DNA from: an uncultured Oscillospiraceae bacterium
GTDB lineage: Bacteria; Bacillota; Clostridia; Oscillospirales; JAAYXM01
Assembly (NCBI GenBank): GCA_934646115.1
Contig: CAKUEM010000008.1
Location: forward strand, 1 to 45,870
DNA length: 45,870 nt
Direction: 5' to 3'
The position numbers were made by a program, and so were the translations under genes. The notes below the pieces were generated by a model. That model searched no databases. It was not told where the DNA came from and saw only the letters and a list, made by a program, of their open reading frames with translations. This document shows positions 1 to 7,217 of the stretch, piece by piece. Numbering within the stretch: position 1 is the first letter of the stretch; each line of letters begins with the position of its first letter.

Positions 1-75
1 AACACGGAAGTTAAGCTCACTCGTGCCGAAAATACTTGGCTGGAGACGGCCCGGGAAAATAGGTATTTGCCAACA
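1..75 (+). rRNA. rrf: 5S ribosomal RNA, 3' part (5' end outside window)
   Basis: The first ~75 bases show the conserved 3' half of bacterial 5S rRNA: the AACACGGAAGTTAAGCTC block of helix III/loop B, a TACTTGGCTGGAGACGGCC-type segment and the final GGGAAAATAGG...TGCCAACAC arm. The 5' half lies upstream of the window. tRNA-Asn follows within ten bases, the usual end of an rRNA operon. The exact 3' end is estimated. Confidence 0.9.
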
Positions 76-82
76 CATATAT

Positions 83-158
83 TCCTCCTTAGCTCAGTCG
101 GTAGAGCATGCGGCTGTTAACCGCAGGGTCGTTGGTTCAAGTCCAACAGGGGGAGCCA
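83..158 (+). tRNA. tRNA-Asn (anticodon GTT)
   Basis: A 76-nt cloverleaf with encoded CCA. The acceptor stem TCCTCCT pairs with AGGGGGA, the discriminator is G, the D-arm begins TAGCTCAGTCGG, the anticodon loop reads CTGTTAA (anticodon GTT, Asn), and the T-arm carries GGTTCAAGTCC. It sits directly behind the 5S rRNA and is probably transcribed with the rRNA operon. Confidence 0.97.
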
Positions 159-163
159 GGAAT

Positions 164-205
164 ATATTGCCGCTGCGTATCTTTCGCGGCGGCAATATTT
201 TTTTC
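164..205 (+). terminator. Rho-independent terminator ending the rRNA/tRNA-Asn operon
   Basis: ATATTGCCGC pairs with GCGGCAATAT around a short loop and is followed by a run of T. The hairpin begins six bases after the CCA of tRNA-Asn. Confidence 0.85.
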
Positions 206-491
206 TTCCCATGCGGATTTTCTTTCACTGTCTGTTTTTTGCGTGTAACGCCCGAATGCTGCGAAAGCATTTTCGGGGCGGCATGCGCATTGCGGAAAAT
301 CGCGCTTATTAGACGTTTGTTTTATCTTTTCGTTTTTATGACTGCCCTGCGGATCAGACAGCGCGGGCAGAGCAAGCTTTGCGTTTTTTTGATAAGATTT
401 TATACCGCGGCGCCGTTAGCAGATGCCGCAATTTCGTTCTGCAAAGGCTATGATGCGCCGAGCAGGACATGATGACTTTTTGTTTTTATTT
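206..491. other. Intergenic stretch between the two tRNA genes, nothing recognised
   Basis: This 286-bp stretch separates the terminator after tRNA-Asn from the next tRNA. The reading frame running through it starts upstream across the 5S and tRNA genes and has no plausible start or ribosome binding site, so I do not call a gene. No clear promoter, repeat or RNA structure was found. Confidence 0.4.
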
Positions 492-568
492 GGGCCTTTA
501 GCTCAGTTGGTTAGAGCATCCGGCTCATAACCGGACGGTCCCGGGTTCGAATCCCTGAAGGCCCACCA
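492..568 (+). tRNA. tRNA with CAT anticodon (elongator Met or Ile2)
   Basis: A 77-nt cloverleaf with encoded CCA. GGGCCTT pairs with AAGGCCC, the discriminator is A, and the anticodon loop is CTCATAA. CAT serves elongator Met, initiator Met, or Ile when C34 is modified to lysidine. The perfectly paired first base pair argues against initiator. Met and Ile2 cannot be separated by eye. Confidence 0.95.
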
Positions 569-571
569 CCG

Positions 572-612
572 AAAAAAGCCAGACGAATCGCATGGTTCGT
601 CTGGCTTTTTCG
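572..612 (+). terminator. Rho-independent terminator after the CAT tRNA
   Basis: An eleven-pair stem (AGCCAGACGAA with TTCGTCTGGCT) and an eight-base loop, flanked by A-run and T-run, directly behind the tRNA CCA. Confidence 0.9.
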
Positions 613-676
613 GTTTTTAATCTACTGTAACATGATTTGAAAAGCTTGAGTTTCATCGCCGCCACTTGTGACTTTC

Positions 677-841
677 GTTATATGCTGCGCGTTTGGCGCG
701 GGGTGCAATAAGACTGGGCGCAGGGTTTGCCTTCGGCATTTAGTTATATGTCGCGCGTTTGGCGCTGGGTGCAATGGCTGTACATTACTGCGCGCTGCTA
801 ACTATTGCGTTATATGCCGCGCGTTTGGCGCTGGGTGCAAT
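677..841 (+). repeat. Three 33-bp direct repeats with exact 66-bp period
   Basis: Near-identical 33-bp units start at 677, 743 and 809. Each begins GTTATATG and ends GGGTGCAAT, and they differ at only one to three positions. The two intervening 33-bp stretches (710-742 and 776-808) share no similarity with each other, so repeats and spacers have equal length. Because 66 is 22 codons, a frame crossing the region repeats VIC(R/C)AFGAGCN three times. That frame lacks a convincing start and ribosome binding site and is probably not a gene. No cas genes are visible. Best described as a degenerate intergenic repeat cluster of unknown nature. Confidence 0.85.
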
Positions 842-1101
842 GCCCGCCTGTTCCGTGATTCGCTCCATCAAGACGGCAGAGAAGCTCAGGATTACGACTC
901 TCCCGGTATATCACGGATATTTTTGCGATTTTCCCGCGGTGCAGCGAGGGCTGATCTAACGGGGGACCCAAAGCAGTTAAAATATCGAATAAAAATTTTT
1001 CACACAACCCAAAAGGTTAAATCGAAACGCCGGAAAACTGAAACAACCGATTTATCATACTTGCAAGATAAAAGTAATTTTCATGAAAGGGTGGTGAAAA
1101 C
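842..1101. other. Intergenic stretch between the repeats and the gene relic, nothing recognised
   Basis: I see no gene with a usable start here. The last ~40 bases hold an AAAGGGTGGTG purine-rich stretch that would have been the ribosome binding site of the relic that follows. No terminator or clear promoter was found. Confidence 0.35.
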
Positions 1102-1289
1102 TTGAACGAGATGACAACCGCCGAGCGTAATCAGCTTTAGAGTACATCGCAAAGCTGATTGAAATCACCGCCGATAACACGGATGCTGCCGCAAAAATCA
1201 TACGAGACAGCATAAAGCGGCGCACCTACCACAGCGGCCGCTATTTCCGCCCGAAAGGCGAGCTGGGAGCATGCCATTCGCTGCCTTGA
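1102..1289 (+). pseudogene. Frameshifted relic of a small alpha-helical protein gene
   Basis: A purine-rich ribosome binding site precedes TTG 1102 / ATG 1111. The frame reads NEMTTAERNQL and then hits TAG at 1138-1140. One frame over, the sequence continues naturally as LEYIAKLIEITADNTDAAAK and runs on to a stop at 1287-1289. Restoring a single base near 1135-1139 gives a continuous protein of about 62 residues beginning MTTAERNQLLEYIAKLIE. Small proteins with AERNQLLE-type starts occur, as far as I recall, in mobile elements of gut Firmicutes, but I cannot name the family. The one-base loss and the adjoining gene-poor DNA suggest decay. A sequencing error is the alternative. Confidence 0.6.
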
Positions 1290-1539
1290 TGATAACAGGG
1301 CAAGGCAAAAATCAAATGCAAAATTTTATTGCTTCCCAGATCATGACAGATCGGGCGCGGCGTGACCGATTTGCTGTTTTATATAGCAACAAATCACAGC
1401 CGCGCGGCTTAAAAACTTATCGCATCGCCGATGAACGCAGCGAGAAATCGTCTCCCCGATACCGCGGGAAGGGAACTTTTAGCGTATCGAATCGTCTATA
1501 AGAATATAAGAAAACTTGATGCTTGCGGAGGAGTACGTT
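1290..1539. other. Intergenic stretch before the lipoprotein gene
   Basis: A 250-bp gap between the relic and the lipoprotein. Short frames here lack ribosome binding sites. A TATAAG-like hexamer near 1498 could be a -10 for the lipoprotein gene but has no good -35 partner. Otherwise I see nothing. Confidence 0.35.
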
Positions 1540-2202
1540 ATGAAAAAAGCAATTTGCCTGCTTGCGCTGTGCATGGTGCTGGGATTTACCGGATGCGGGG
1601 AAGCTTTGAACAGTAAAAATACGATGAGGAAAGCAGATTTCGCACAAACAGAAAATAACGAGAATCGTGATGCGGCGCGGCACGAGCAGACAGCGGATCA
1701 TGGAGCATATCCGCCGTGTGTTATGGTGGATGGCGTTGTATACAAAGACACGGGATATATCGATTCCATGCCCGGGTGCGGAATGATGGACGGCGAAATT
1801 GTGTCGACAGTGGAGGGAACGGAGCTGCCATCCCAAAATAATCAGTCAAATTTCGGAAGCGGATATCAGTATCAAATCAGTTCTGAGGATCAGCTCATGG
1901 TAGTGGTTGATGGCGAACGAAGGATATTTCGGGATATTGAGAAAGAAGAAACCTCGATTCCGATGCAGGTGATCCATTTTAACGCGGCGGTAAAAGAAAT
2001 CACAGAGGACGGAAGGCTTCTTGTTACGCATATCAGTACGGCAGAAGGCTTTCGGATGAACGGCGGAGACTATTTTGTATCGGCAGAAAATTTAGTAGAA
2101 AAGGTTCAGGTGGGAGATGTCGTTACCATATGGTTTAGCGGGATGATCAAAGAAACATCTCCTGCACAAATAGGCGTGGTTTATAGGATCGTAAAACGCT
2201 GA
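1540..2202 (+). CDS. Putative lipoprotein with C-terminal DUF3221-like region
   Basis: A 220-residue protein. The start at ATG 1540 is chosen because GGAGGAG lies 7-13 bases upstream and it gives a classic lipoprotein signal: MKKA, a hydrophobic stretch, then a lipobox ending GFTGC with the lipidated Cys near residue 20. A low-complexity polar linker follows, then a PPCVMVDGVVY segment with a conserved-looking acidic/aromatic pattern. The final ~75 residues (VGDVVTIWFSGMI...TSPAQIG) resemble the small beta-barrel of DUF3221-type extracytoplasmic proteins. It is predicted to be anchored on the outer face of the membrane. The function is unknown. It is a single-gene unit between the decayed region and a terminator. 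Confidence 0.8.
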   Translation: MKKAICLLALCMVLGFTGCGEALNSKNTMRKADFAQTENNENRDAARHEQTADHGAYPPCVMVDGVVYKDTGYIDSMPGCGMMDGEIVSTVEGTELPSQNNQSNFGSGYQYQISSEDQLMVVVDGERRIFRDIEKEETSIPMQVIHFNAAVKEITEDGRLLVTHISTAEGFRMNGGDYFVSAENLVEKVQVGDVVTIWFSGMIKETSPAQIGVVYRIVKR

Positions 2203-2222
2203 CAGCATCAAAGTGTCTGCGG

Positions 2223-2256
2223 GGAGCAAGGGGCACAACGTCTTGCTCCTTTTTTG
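2223..2256 (+). terminator. Rho-independent terminator after the lipoprotein gene
   Basis: GGAGCAAG pairs with CTTGCTCC around an eleven-base loop and is followed by six T. Confidence 0.88.
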
Positions 2257-2290
2257 CTGCGTTTGCGCTTGAAGTTGCGACCGATGTGCA

Positions 2291-2319
2291 TTGATTTTGC
2301 GCGAAATATCAGGTAAAAT
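2291..2319 (+). promoter_or_regulatory. Probable sigma-A promoter for the YgjP-like protease gene
   Basis: TTGATT (2291-2296) and TAAAAT (2314-2319) are separated by 17 nt, and the gene start is about 30 bases downstream. Confidence 0.6.
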
Positions 2320-2351
2320 AGAAAAAGATCAGTGCGAAAGCGGGGAGAACG

Positions 2352-3080
2352 ATGGAACAGGCGCAGACGCTCCTGCGCGAGGTGGGCACGGAGCATGGCT
2401 GCATTTCATACCAGCTGATAAGGCGGAATGTCAAGCGAATCAATCTACATGTTCGCGCGGACGGAACGGTTTATGTGTCCGCGTCGCCGCGTACACGCGC
2501 GGAAACGGTGGATGCATTGATTCGGCGAAAAAGCGGCTGGATCCGCCGCGCGCAAGAAAAGCTTGCCGCGCGGGCGCGGCAGAAGGGCGCGCCGCATCAA
2601 TATGAGAGCGGCGAGGAATTTTTTTATCTGGGTCGATCGCTGCGGCTTGTGTTCGAGCCGGGCATGAGCGCGGAGGCGGAGGTCGCGGGCGATCTGCTGC
2701 GTTTGCGCGGGGCAACGCCGGCGCAGCGTAAGCGCCAATTTTTAAAATTTTGGGCGGCGGAATGCAGGCGCGAATTCGGCGCGATACTGGCGCAGCTTGC
2801 GCCGCGTCTGCATGGTATTCCAACCCCCGCGCTGCGGCTGCGCAATATGAAGCGCAGATGGGGCTCATGCCTTGCTGCGCGCGCGGAGATCACGCTCAAT
2901 CAGCGCCTGTTGCAAGCGCCGCGCTCATGCATTGAATATGTCGTGATGCATGAGCTGTGCCATCTGGTGCAGCCGAATCACTCAAAGCAGTTTTACGCGC
3001 TGCTCGACGCCTGTATGCCGGATTGGCGCGCGCGCCGCGCCTTGCTGGAGGAAAACGCGCTGCGATGGTGCGAAGAATAA
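2352..3080 (+). CDS. YgjP-like zinc metallopeptidase (DUF45 / M48-related)
   Basis: A 242-residue cytosolic protein of the usual length for the YgjP/DUF45 family. The zinc-protease signature HELCH is at residues 200-204 (two His ligands plus catalytic Glu), with a further His about six residues on in the NHS motif typical of the family. Upstream is the RRWGSC motif that also marks this family, and the N-terminal half has the basic IRRKSGWIRRA segment. The physiological substrate of these proteins is poorly known. They are often grouped with SprT/WLM-like peptidases. Start ATG 2352 follows a GGGGAGA-type ribosome binding site. It is monocistronic between its own promoter and the next gene's promoter. 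Confidence 0.88.
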   Translation: MEQAQTLLREVGTEHGCISYQLIRRNVKRINLHVRADGTVYVSASPRTRAETVDALIRRKSGWIRRAQEKLAARARQKGAPHQYESGEEFFYLGRSLRLVFEPGMSAEAEVAGDLLRLRGATPAQRKRQFLKFWAAECRREFGAILAQLAPRLHGIPTPALRLRNMKRRWGSCLAARAEITLNQRLLQAPRSCIEYVVMHELCHLVQPNHSKQFYALLDACMPDWRARRALLEENALRWCEE

Positions 3081-3083
3081 AAA

Positions 3084-3111
3084 TTGACATTTTTTTAAAA
3101 TGATGTATAAT
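3084..3111 (+). promoter_or_regulatory. Sigma-A promoter for the phosphoribosyltransferase gene
   Basis: A perfect TTGACA (3084-3089) and a perfect TATAAT (3106-3111) separated by 16 nt, directly after the stop codon of the preceding gene. Confidence 0.85.
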
Positions 3112-3169
3112 AAAGTGTCTGGCTTTTTGCCATGCTTTGCGCAATGATAACAAGGTAAGGATGATTGTG

Positions 3170-3730
3170 ATGCAGAAGTATTATGAAATGAAAATTGCAG
3201 GGCTACCGCGTCAGTTGCCGCTTTGCCGCGTGAATGATACGCTGATGATCGCAGCGTTTGTGATTTTCGGTGATGCGCCGTTGACCGTCGCCTGCGCGCA
3301 GGAGCTGCTGCGCCGTGCGCCGGAATATGATTATCTGATCACGGCGGAGGCGAAGGGGATCCCGCTTGCGCATGAGATGGCGCGCCAGCGCGGCGATGCG
3401 CATTATTTCATCGCGCGCAAGCATCCGAAGCTGTATATGACCGGCGTATTTGAGGTAGACGTGCGCAGCATCACGACCGCGGATGAGCAGAAGCTGTATC
3501 TGGACACGGCGGATGCCGAATTGATGCGCGGCAAGCGTATCCTGATCGTTGACGATGTGATCTCCACGGGCGAGTCGCTCGCTGCGGTGGAAAAGCTGGT
3601 GCAGGAGGCAGGCGGCATTGTCGCCGGGAAAATGGCGATCCTTGCCGAGGGCGATGCGCAGTCGCGCGGCGATATCACGTATTTAGAGCCGCTTCCGCTC
3701 TTCGATGGCAGCGGTAATGTGATCGAGTAA
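3170..3730 (+). CDS. Purine phosphoribosyltransferase-family protein (Apt/Xpt-like)
   Basis: A 186-residue type I phosphoribosyltransferase. The PRPP-binding loop ILIVDDVISTGES lies at about residues 124-136, and the LITAEAKGIPLAHEMA segment matches the flexible/PPi-loop region of adenine and xanthine phosphoribosyltransferases. The family condenses a purine base with PRPP to give the nucleotide. Which base is used cannot be told from the sequence, and some relatives act as regulators. Start ATG 3170 is chosen because AAGGTAAGG ends nine bases upstream. ATG 3161 abuts that site and TTG 3137 has none. The gene has its own promoter and terminator. Confidence 0.85.
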   Translation: MQKYYEMKIAGLPRQLPLCRVNDTLMIAAFVIFGDAPLTVACAQELLRRAPEYDYLITAEAKGIPLAHEMARQRGDAHYFIARKHPKLYMTGVFEVDVRSITTADEQKLYLDTADAELMRGKRILIVDDVISTGESLAAVEKLVQEAGGIVAGKMAILAEGDAQSRGDITYLEPLPLFDGSGNVIE

Positions 3731-3740
3731 TCAGAAACAG

Positions 3741-3790
3741 AACGCGCCCTGTCGGTCAGCTAAGACCGGCAGGGCGCGTTTTCTGTTTTT
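3741..3790 (+). terminator. Strong, probably bidirectional terminator
   Basis: ACGCGCCCTG.CGGTC pairs with GACCGGCAGGGCGCGT, with A-rich and T-rich flanks. It lies between two convergent genes (3170-3730 plus and 3797-5173 minus) and can serve both. Confidence 0.9.
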
Positions 3791-3796
3791 AAATGG

Positions 3797-5173
3797 TTAT
3801 TCCGCCGGCTCCACGTTCGGCAGCCCGGCAAAGCCCGCGGCAAGCTCTGCATCGGTCGGAAGATAGTCTTCAATTTCGCCCGCGTTGAACTTCATATACG
3901 CCGACATGTCAAAGAAGCCTGTGCCGGTCAGGTTAAAGAGGATCGTTTTTTCCTCGCCGGTCTCGCGGCATTTCAGCGCTTCGTCGATCGCAACGCGGAT
4001 CGCGTGCGCGCTCTCCGGCGCGGGCAGGATCGTCTCTGCCTGCGAGAAGATCTTCGCCGCTTCAAAGACGGCGCTCTGCGTTACGGCGCGCGCCTCGTCG
4101 ATAAATCCGTCGTGATACAGCTTGCTGACGATCGGCGACATGCCGTGATAGCGCAGCCCGCCGGCGTGGATCGGCGACGGCATGAAGTTTGAGCCGAGCG
4201 TATACATCTTGGCAAGCGGCGTGATATGGCCGCAGTCGCAGAAGTCATACGCATATTTTCCCCGCGTCATGGACGGGCAGGACGCAGGCTCAACCGCGAT
4301 GAAATATGGATTGCCGCGCCCGCGCAGCCGGTCGCCCATATATTCGCTGATGATTCCGCCCAAATTTGAGCCGCCGCCCGCGCAGCCGATCACGATATCC
4401 GGGTATTCGCCGAGCAGATCCATCGCGGTTTTCGCCTCGCAGCCGATCACCGATTGATGCAGCAGCACCTGATCCAGCACAGAGCCGAGCACATAACGGC
4501 AGCCCGGCGTTTTTACCGCCTGCTCGATCGCCTCTGAAATCGCGCAGCCGAGACTTCCGGTCGCGTTCGGATCCTCAGCCAGAATGGCGCGGCCCGCATC
4601 GGTTGTGTTAGACGGGCTGGGAACAACCGAACCGCCGAAGGTTTCGATGATCGCCTTGCGATACGGCTTTTGCTGCGCGCTGATTTTTACCATGAACACC
4701 GTGAGCGGTATGTTATAATACGCGCACGCCATGGAAAGCGCCGTGCCCCACTGGCCCGCGCCCGTTTCGGTCGTCAGGCTGGTAATGCCCTGCTGCTTTG
4801 CATAATAAACCTGCGCAATGGCGGAGTTGAGCTTATGGCTGCCCGAGGTATTGTTGCCCTCAAATTTATAATAAATTTTTGCCGGCGTGCCGAGCTTGCG
4901 CTCTAAATGATAGGCGCGGCACAGCGGGGAGGGGCGGTATGTCTTATAAAATTCGCGGATCTCCTCCGGAATTTCGATATAACGATCAGTGCAGTTGAGC
5001 TCCTGCGCGGCAAGCGCATCGCAAAAGACCGGGCGCATATCCTCTTCGGTCACGGGGCGCAGCGTGGCGGGGTTCAGGTGCGGCGCATGCTGCTCTGGCA
5101 TATCCGCCTTGACGTTATACCATGCCTTCGGAAGCTGGTCTTCGGTTAAATACAAACGATGGGGGATCTTCAT
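3797..5173 (-). CDS. TrpB-like PLP-dependent enzyme (tryptophan synthase beta 2 type)
   Basis: 458 residues, longer than TrpB1 (~400) and typical of the TrpB2 group. The PLP-binding lysine is in SGSHK (Lys ~114), and the phosphate-cradle glycine loop GCAGGGSN is near residue 265. TrpB condenses indole with serine to tryptophan. TrpB2 enzymes often lack a TrpA partner and are thought to use free indole, and no trpA or other trp gene is present here. Start ATG 5173 follows GAAGGAGCGAGAACC. Upstream is a T-box leader, so expression should rise when a specific tRNA is uncharged. The T-box specifier does not obviously read Trp (see findings), leaving room for another PLP beta-replacement activity. 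Confidence 0.88.
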   Translation of the reverse strand: MKIPHRLYLTEDQLPKAWYNVKADMPEQHAPHLNPATLRPVTEEDMRPVFCDALAAQELNCTDRYIEIPEEIREFYKTYRPSPLCRAYHLERKLGTPAKIYYKFEGNNTSGSHKLNSAIAQVYYAKQQGITSLTTETGAGQWGTALSMACAYYNIPLTVFMVKISAQQKPYRKAIIETFGGSVVPSPSNTTDAGRAILAEDPNATGSLGCAISEAIEQAVKTPGCRYVLGSVLDQVLLHQSVIGCEAKTAMDLLGEYPDIVIGCAGGGSNLGGIISEYMGDRLRGRGNPYFIAVEPASCPSMTRGKYAYDFCDCGHITPLAKMYTLGSNFMPSPIHAGGLRYHGMSPIVSKLYHDGFIDEARAVTQSAVFEAAKIFSQAETILPAPESAHAIRVAIDEALKCRETGEEKTILFNLTGTGFFDMSAYMKFNAGEIEDYLPTDAELAAGFAGLPNVEPAE

Positions 5174-5219
5174 GGTTCTCGCTCCTTCAAAAAAATATTT
5201 GATGGTTAGGGAATGCAGA

Positions 5220-5498
5220 AATAAAAAAACGCCCTCGTCCCAAACACTTCGGGACAAGAGCAAAACTCCTGCGGTGCCACCCAAATTGACCGATCAGATC
5301 GATCCGCTTTTTCGCATACCATCATATGCGCCCGCCTGATAACGGCGCGGGTTACCCGTTCGCCCATACTCGGAAAAACCTTTGGGGCGACCCTCATAAG
5401 ATCATTCACCGCGCGCCGCAGCACCGTCTTCCACCAAAACGACGGCTCTCTGCGCCTGCAAGCGATCGCAGCTACTTACTCTTACTCAACGGTTTGAT
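5220..5498 (-). promoter_or_regulatory. T-box riboswitch upstream of the TrpB-like gene
   Basis: Read on the minus strand, the leader has the T-box order: an AGTA-containing stem I 5' side, AGAGAG and GGTGG apical motifs, a CGTTATC element near 5340, the T-box core GGGTGGCACCGC (5271-5283), then a competing terminator (5223-5262, CTTGTCCC/GGGACGAG plus T-run). The antiterminator bulge UGGC would pair with CCA plus a G discriminator, consistent with tRNA-Trp, Asp, Asn, Glu or Gln but not with A-discriminator tRNAs. The triplet in the position equivalent to the valS specifier is GAU (5403-5401), after GAAU. A UGG triplet lies further downstream near 5370. Confidence 0.9.
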
Positions 5499-5505
5499 TG
5501 CATAT

Positions 5506-5534
5506 AGTATAAAGGAAGCGCCGCGCCATGTCAA
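5506..5534 (-). promoter_or_regulatory. Sigma-A promoter of the T-box/TrpB-like transcript
   Basis: On the minus strand, TTGACA (5534-5529) and TATACT (5511-5506) with a 17-nt spacer place the start of transcription just before the first T-box helix. Confidence 0.85.
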
Positions 5535-5553
5535 GCATTTTTTGAAAAAAAGA

Positions 5554-5582
5554 ATGACAAATAAATATTTTTTGTGTATAAT
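5554..5582 (+). promoter_or_regulatory. Sigma-A promoter for the YihY-family gene
   Basis: ATGACA (5554-5559) and TATAAT (5577-5582) with a 17-nt spacer, divergent from the T-box promoter and about 20 bp from it. Confidence 0.7.
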
Positions 5583-5628
5583 ATCTGCAAGCGAGTGGAT
5601 AATGCGACAGGAAAAGGGTGGGGAGCAC

Positions 5629-6528
5629 ATGCAAAAAAACATATTCGACCCCAAAACGGCGGACGGGCGGCTTGTTTATTTGATCAAGGCGCTGATCCGG
5701 CGTTTTTCCGATCATAAGGTCTCTCGCATGGGCGGGCAGCTTGCATACTTCTTTTTGCTGTCGCTGTTTCCGTTTTTGATTTTCTTTAACGCGCTCATTG
5801 CCTCGTTTGATATCTCGTCCGAGCGTGTGATGAGCTTTTTGCAGCCGTTTTTTCCGGAGCAGATCGTGCGGCTGATCAGCAGCTATATCGAAACGATCAC
5901 AACGAACCAAAGCGTGAGCCTGCTTTCCATCGGTATTATTATTGTGATCTTTTCTGCTTCAAAATCCGTTCGTTCGCTGCGCTATGCGTTTAATACCGCA
6001 TACGATGTGCAGGAGAAGGAGCGCATGTTCGTGAATATCCTGCTGTCGATGGCGTTTGTGATCGGCGCGGGCGTTGTTCTGCTGCTTGTGGTGCTGTTCG
6101 TTACGCTCAGCCGCGATTTTTTAACCGAGATCGTGCAGGTGAGCAATTTGTCGAAATGGATGGTCAATATGCTCAGCACCTGGCGCTGGGTCACGCTGTG
6201 CGTGATTTTGTTTTTGATCCTTGCGCTGATGTATAAAACCGTGCCGCATAAAAAAGTACGCTTTCTGGCGATCATTCCGGGCACGCTGTTTGCGCTTGCG
6301 GGATTTCTTGCGCTTACGGTTGGCTTTTCGCTATATGTCAACTATTTTCTGCGCAGCTCGGCATTTTACGGCGGAACGATCGGCGCCATGCTGCTGCTGA
6401 TGCTGTGGATCTATTTTGCAAGCGTTATTTTGGTGATGGGCGCGGAGCTCAACAGCGCGCTGGAAAGCATGCCGCGGCGCGCTAAAGCAGGGAAAGCAGT
6501 GCGTCCGGACGCGCGATCAGATACGTAG
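5629..6528 (+). CDS. YihY/BrkB (UPF0761) family integral membrane protein
   Basis: A 299-residue polytopic membrane protein with about six hydrophobic segments. It shows the family hallmarks: an early basic stretch followed by GGQLAYFFLLSLFPF, the FSASKSVRSLRYAFNTAY region, and a C-terminal FYGGTIGAMLLLMLWIYF helix ending in GAELN. It was once called a ribonuclease BN; the family is now regarded as membrane proteins of uncertain, possibly transport, function. Start ATG 5629 follows GGGTGGGGAG. An in-frame ATG at 5602 has a poorer site. The 3' end overlaps the convergent HAD gene by 47 bp. Confidence 0.9.
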   Translation: MQKNIFDPKTADGRLVYLIKALIRRFSDHKVSRMGGQLAYFFLLSLFPFLIFFNALIASFDISSERVMSFLQPFFPEQIVRLISSYIETITTNQSVSLLSIGIIIVIFSASKSVRSLRYAFNTAYDVQEKERMFVNILLSMAFVIGAGVVLLLVVLFVTLSRDFLTEIVQVSNLSKWMVNMLSTWRWVTLCVILFLILALMYKTVPHKKVRFLAIIPGTLFALAGFLALTVGFSLYVNYFLRSSAFYGGTIGAMLLLMLWIYFASVILVMGAELNSALESMPRRAKAGKAVRPDARSDT

Positions 6529-7138
6529 CGCCGTTTTCGCGCAGCTCCGCCTCTGAACGGAAGCCCCAAAGCACGCCCGCGGTCTGCATGCCGGCATTTG
6601 CGCCGGTTTGCATATCTACGCCGGAATCGCCGATAAACAGAACCTCAGCCGGGGAAAGCCCCAAGATGTCTGCGATCTCAAGCGCCGCGTCCGGCGCGGG
6701 CTTTTTAGCGATTTGCGGGCGCTGCCCAAAGCAGACGTCGAAGGCATGCTCGGGGAACAGCCCCTCGATCACGCGACAGGTCATATCGTGCGGTTTGTTG
6801 GATAGCACGGCGGTTTTGATCCCGCGCGCCGTAAGCGCCGAGAGCGTTGCGGGAATGCCGTCGTACTGCTCGGTTAAATATAACGGATCGGCGGCGTAAA
6901 GCTTGTCGTATTCCTTGCGAACGCGCGCAAGCTCGCCCGGCCAGGGCGGGACCATGGTCGCGATGTAGATCAGCCCGGTGATCAGCTGATCTGCGCCCTT
7001 GCCGATCAGAGCGGGATAGCGGTCCGCATTGACCGTGCGATAGCCGCACGCCGCAAGCGCGCGGTTGCCCACGGAAACCAGCGTGGGCAGCGTGTTTGCC
7101 AATGTGCCGTCTAAATCAAAAATACAGGCCTTTATCAT
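6482..7138 (-). CDS. HAD-superfamily phosphatase (phosphoglycolate phosphatase-like)
   Basis: 218 residues. HAD motif I is FDLDGTL at residues ~7-13 (nucleophile and acid Asp), motif II is the VLSNKPH segment, motif III is the Lys in AKKPAPD, and motif IV is FIGDSGVDM. A helical cap between motifs I and II marks subfamily IA, as in Gph and PgmB. It removes phosphate from a small metabolite; phosphoglycolate is the default guess but the substrate cannot be inferred. The start at 7138 has a GAAAGGA site. It is monocistronic and divergent from galE. Its last 47 bp lie inside the convergent YihY gene. Confidence 0.85.
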   Translation of the reverse strand: MIKACIFDLDGTLANTLPTLVSVGNRALAACGYRTVNADRYPALIGKGADQLITGLIYIATMVPPWPGELARVRKEYDKLYAADPLYLTEQYDGIPATLSALTARGIKTAVLSNKPHDMTCRVIEGLFPEHAFDVCFGQRPQIAKKPAPDAALEIADILGLSPAEVLFIGDSGVDMQTGANAGMQTAGVLWGFRSEAELRENGATYLIARPDALLSLL

Positions 7139-7185
7139 ACTATGAGATCCTTTCTTTTTCAGCCGGGCGGAACGCCGCCGGGCAT

Positions 7186-7213
7186 TTGCTTTTTAAAACA
7201 CATGAAATATCAT
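7186..7213 (+). promoter_or_regulatory. Candidate distal promoter of the galE operon
   Basis: TTGCTT (7186-7191) and TATCAT (7208-7213) with a 16-nt spacer. The candidate DeoR-type operator starts a few bases downstream, where transcription would begin. Confidence 0.45.
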
Positions 7214-7217
7214 GCAG

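Noticed and set aside
23..472. 149-codon frame at the window start
   Set aside because: It runs through the 5S rRNA, tRNA-Asn and its terminator and cannot be a real gene.
677..841. CRISPR array (33-bp repeats, 33-bp spacers)
   Set aside because: There are only three repeats, they are not identical, no cas genes or leader are nearby, and the period is a multiple of three so the repeat also encodes a repeated peptide. Kept only as a repeat.
668..1105. 145-codon frame across the repeats as a protein gene
   Set aside because: No ribosome binding site, Cys-rich low-complexity translation, and it runs through non-coding repeats into the leader of the relic gene.
1290..1500. Insertion sequence or integrase remnant near the tRNA
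   Set aside because: No transposase or integrase motif and no terminal inverted repeats or target duplication could be found.
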